Origin: Proteobacteria bacterium ST_bin16
GTDB lineage: Bacteria > Pseudomonadota > Gammaproteobacteria > Burkholderiales > Nitrosomonadaceae
Length of the DNA: 15,109 bases
NCBI GenBank assembly: GCA_002083595.1
Contig: MSXT01000061.1
Coordinates: 495-15,603, forward strand
Reading direction: 5' to 3'
Part shown: one piece after another, positions 13,626 to 15,109 of the stretch
Layout of the letters: each line of letters starts with the position of its first letter
Numbering within the stretch: position 1 is the first letter of the stretch
The notes under the pieces: model-generated
What the model was told of the DNA's origin: nothing
What the model saw: the letters and a program-made list of their open reading frames with translations, nothing else
Databases searched by the model: none
Position numbers and translations under genes: made by a program

Positions 13626-14786
13626 TCAAACGATCTGATGTCTGCGGTGCAGCACGAAACCCAGCAATCCCAAGCCAGCTAACAGCATGGCGTAAGTTGC
13701 GGGTTCTGGTACTGCAACGATAGGAGAAAGCAGGAATGCCCGGGAGCCGCCGCCAGGAGCGCCTGCCAAATGCCCCCAGCCGATGATCTGCCCGTGATTG
13801 TTGATGCCAACAGCTGAAAGCTCGCTCCATCCGGCCGCAACGACCGGTGCAAGCAACGATAGATCGGTTATTGTGTCTTCGCTATAGAGGAAGGCACTGC
13901 GAATACAATTGTCACAATAACTGTTTATTCCCCCCACGACTTGCCCTATATCATTGATAGCATCCGCTCGGCTGTCAATCGGCGTACCTAGACCGGCTAT
14001 ACCAGTACCTCCTGCACCGGTGATGAATGCTTGCATAAACTGATAACCGTCAAAGTCATTATAAAATCCGGAAAATCCGACGACCTGCCCAGAACTATTA
14101 ATAGCCCGCCCGATACTATCTGTCGTTCCGTCAAGGGTAGTCAAATCGATCATTCCTGCGCCGTTTTCGCCGGTTATAAAGGCGTGCTGCACGGTTGTAT
14201 CCGAAATGGATGAAACGCCTGTTACTTGCCCGGAGTCATTGATGCTAAAGGCCGCGCTATAATCCCCGCTCAACGTTCCCAGATCGGTCATTCCCACGCC
14301 GTTTGGGCCTGTAATAAAAGCGTGATACGCTGCATTTCCCGCCGTGGAAGAGACTCCGACTACTTGCCCCCAATTGTTAACGCCATAAGCAATGCTGTAA
14401 TCTCCCCCCAAAGTGCCTAAATCAGTCATTCCCACCCCATTCGGGCCGGTAATGAAAGCGTGCAGATCGCCTGTATCCGTCGTGGAATAACCGGCTACCT
14501 GCCCGGCATTATTGATATCCGAAGCAAAACTTCTGGTTCCACCAAGAGTATCTAAGTAGCTAATTCCTATGCCATTTGCGCCAGTTATAAAAGCACGATC
14601 CACGCCATTACCATTGCCTACCACTTGACCGGAATCGTTGATCGCTTGCGCAACACTATATGTTCCGCCAAGTGTGCCCAGACCTACAATCGACCACTCT
14701 GCACTCGCAGCCGCCGGAATTGAAGCTGCCAACATTCCAGTGAATGAAATTGTGATGCATGTAAGTCTTGAAAGATTATTGCTCAT
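13626..14786 (-). CDS. Secreted HAF-repeat protein with PEP-CTERM anchor
   Basis: 386 residues from ATG 14786, with AAAGGGG seven bases upstream. Residues 1-29 form a signal peptide ending SIPAAASA. The body holds about seven repeats of 45-50 residues, each with HAF or RAF, an NG-G turn, LGTLGG and a closing INDSGQVVG motif; this is the HAF repeat, thought to fold as a beta-propeller-like structure. The C-terminus is a PEP-CTERM sorting signal: VPEPATYA at 359-366, a hydrophobic helix, and HRRHQIV. Such proteins are cut and anchored or released by an exosortase (EpsH/XrtA type), usually with exopolysaccharide production. The exosortase genes are not in the window. A surface or biofilm-matrix role is inferred; no enzymatic motif is seen. 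Confidence 0.9.
   Translation of the reverse strand: MSNNLSRLTCITISFTGMLAASIPAAASAEWSIVGLGTLGGTYSVAQAINDSGQVVGNGNGVDRAFITGANGIGISYLDTLGGTRSFASDINNAGQVAGYSTTDTGDLHAFITGPNGVGMTDLGTLGGDYSIAYGVNNWGQVVGVSSTAGNAAYHAFITGPNGVGMTDLGTLSGDYSAAFSINDSGQVTGVSSISDTTVQHAFITGENGAGMIDLTTLDGTTDSIGRAINSSGQVVGFSGFYNDFDGYQFMQAFITGAGGTGIAGLGTPIDSRADAINDIGQVVGGINSYCDNCIRSAFLYSEDTITDLSLLAPVVAAGWSELSAVGINNHGQIIGWGHLAGAPGGGSRAFLLSPIVAVPEPATYAMLLAGLGLLGFVLHRRHQIV
13734..14597 (-). repeat. HAF tandem repeats inside the PEP-CTERM gene
   Basis: Repeat units begin at residues 64, 109, 155, 201, 252, 298 and 349 of the protein (RAF, HAF, HAF, HAF, QAF, SAF, RAF). Units 2 and 3 share 18 identical residues, HAFITGPNGVGMTDLGTL, yet their DNA differs at about ten positions, all apparently synonymous. 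The later units are more diverged and shorter. The pattern points to old duplications kept similar by selection on the protein. Confidence 0.75.
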
Positions 14787-15109
14787 TATTATTCCCCTTT
14801 GAGTAGATGTATTAACCTGCAGTTGGGCCGATCATCAAAGCCAATCGTAAATCTCAGCTGACATAACAAATCTATTTTCTAATGACTGATTGAACTGACT
14901 TTGCGTACTAAGCCGTTTGGAATAGTAATGTTCACTACTTTGAATAATGAGGCAGAATAGCGCCCGATTCACCCGCTATTTCTCAAATTATTACTCATAA
15001 CTCTGACGATATATAAGAAAAAAAGCGATTCTATCCATTAAGAATTAGATGGTTATATTCATTTTTCTCCTATAAAAGAACTTATCTTAATGATTAAAAT
15101 AAATGTAGT
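14787..15109. other. AT-rich region upstream of the PEP-CTERM gene
   Basis: No gene is visible in these 323 bases. The stretch is clearly AT-rich, with AAAAAAA at 15018-15024 and several TATA-like boxes on both strands, but none pairs convincingly with a -35 box. I looked on the minus strand for a sigma-54 site (TGGCAC, five bases, TTGC), since some PEP-CTERM genes are RpoN-controlled, and found none. An ATG at 15090 opens a frame that runs off the window edge, without a ribosome binding site. Confidence 0.4.

Noticed and set aside
13734..14597. Regularly spaced repeats as a CRISPR array
   Set aside because: The units are coding, vary in length and sequence, and translate into HAF protein repeats.
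15090..15109. ATG near the right edge as the start of a plus-strand gene
   Set aside because: Only six codons are visible and there is no ribosome binding site, so it cannot be told from chance.

Overview
The window looks like a chromosomal segment of a betaproteobacterium of moderate GC content, most likely in or near Nitrosomonadaceae. The clues are a gamma-butyrobetaine-hydroxylase-like (DUF971) gene directly before ubiE, a phoB/phoR pair, a PEP-CTERM protein with HAF repeats and a CheV-type chemotaxis protein. No rRNA, tRNA, transposase, integrase or CRISPR array is visible. The genus is inferred from gene content and style, not from any search.

Layout. The left edge (1-345) is the C-terminal part of a beta-CASP/RMMBL metallo-beta-lactamase-fold nuclease. 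After a gap holding a short open frame without a start codon comes ovoA (639-2753), whose stop overlaps the start of a MalY/PatB-type PLP lyase (2750-3919). Together they look like a two-gene ovothiol module: OvoA forms the histidine-cysteine sulfoxide conjugate and carries the N-methyltransferase domain, and the coupled lyase is a good candidate for the C-S cleavage step.

From about 3920 to 6845 the sequence is visibly AT-richer and accessory in character. It holds two very short open frames, a HEPN-like protein (4102-4866), a DUF4160/DUF2442 pair (4980-5506) lying between two different REP-like palindromes, and a diverged second copy of the 3' end of the PLP lyase gene (about 5611-5841). 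That second copy is collinear with the intact gene end plus roughly 60 bp of downstream DNA. The HEPN and DUF4160/DUF2442 block is therefore bracketed by direct repeats of about 205 bp. A zinc-ribbon/RDD membrane protein (5950-6663), a frame-shifted remnant at its 3' end and a tiny lipoprotein (6846-7046) follow.

The right half returns to ordinary chromosomal genes: phoR and phoB on the minus strand (7138-9314), then divergently the DUF971 gene and ubiE (9400-10593). A membrane-anchored C13 (legumain-like) cysteine peptidase (10608-12011, minus) converges on ubiE. cheV (12448-13398) follows, with hairpins behind it, and then a secreted HAF-repeat PEP-CTERM protein (13626-14786, minus). The last 320 bases are AT-rich upstream DNA.

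The strongest leads are the bracketed accessory block, the ovoA-lyase translational coupling, and the HEPN-like protein beside the DUF4160/DUF2442 pair.
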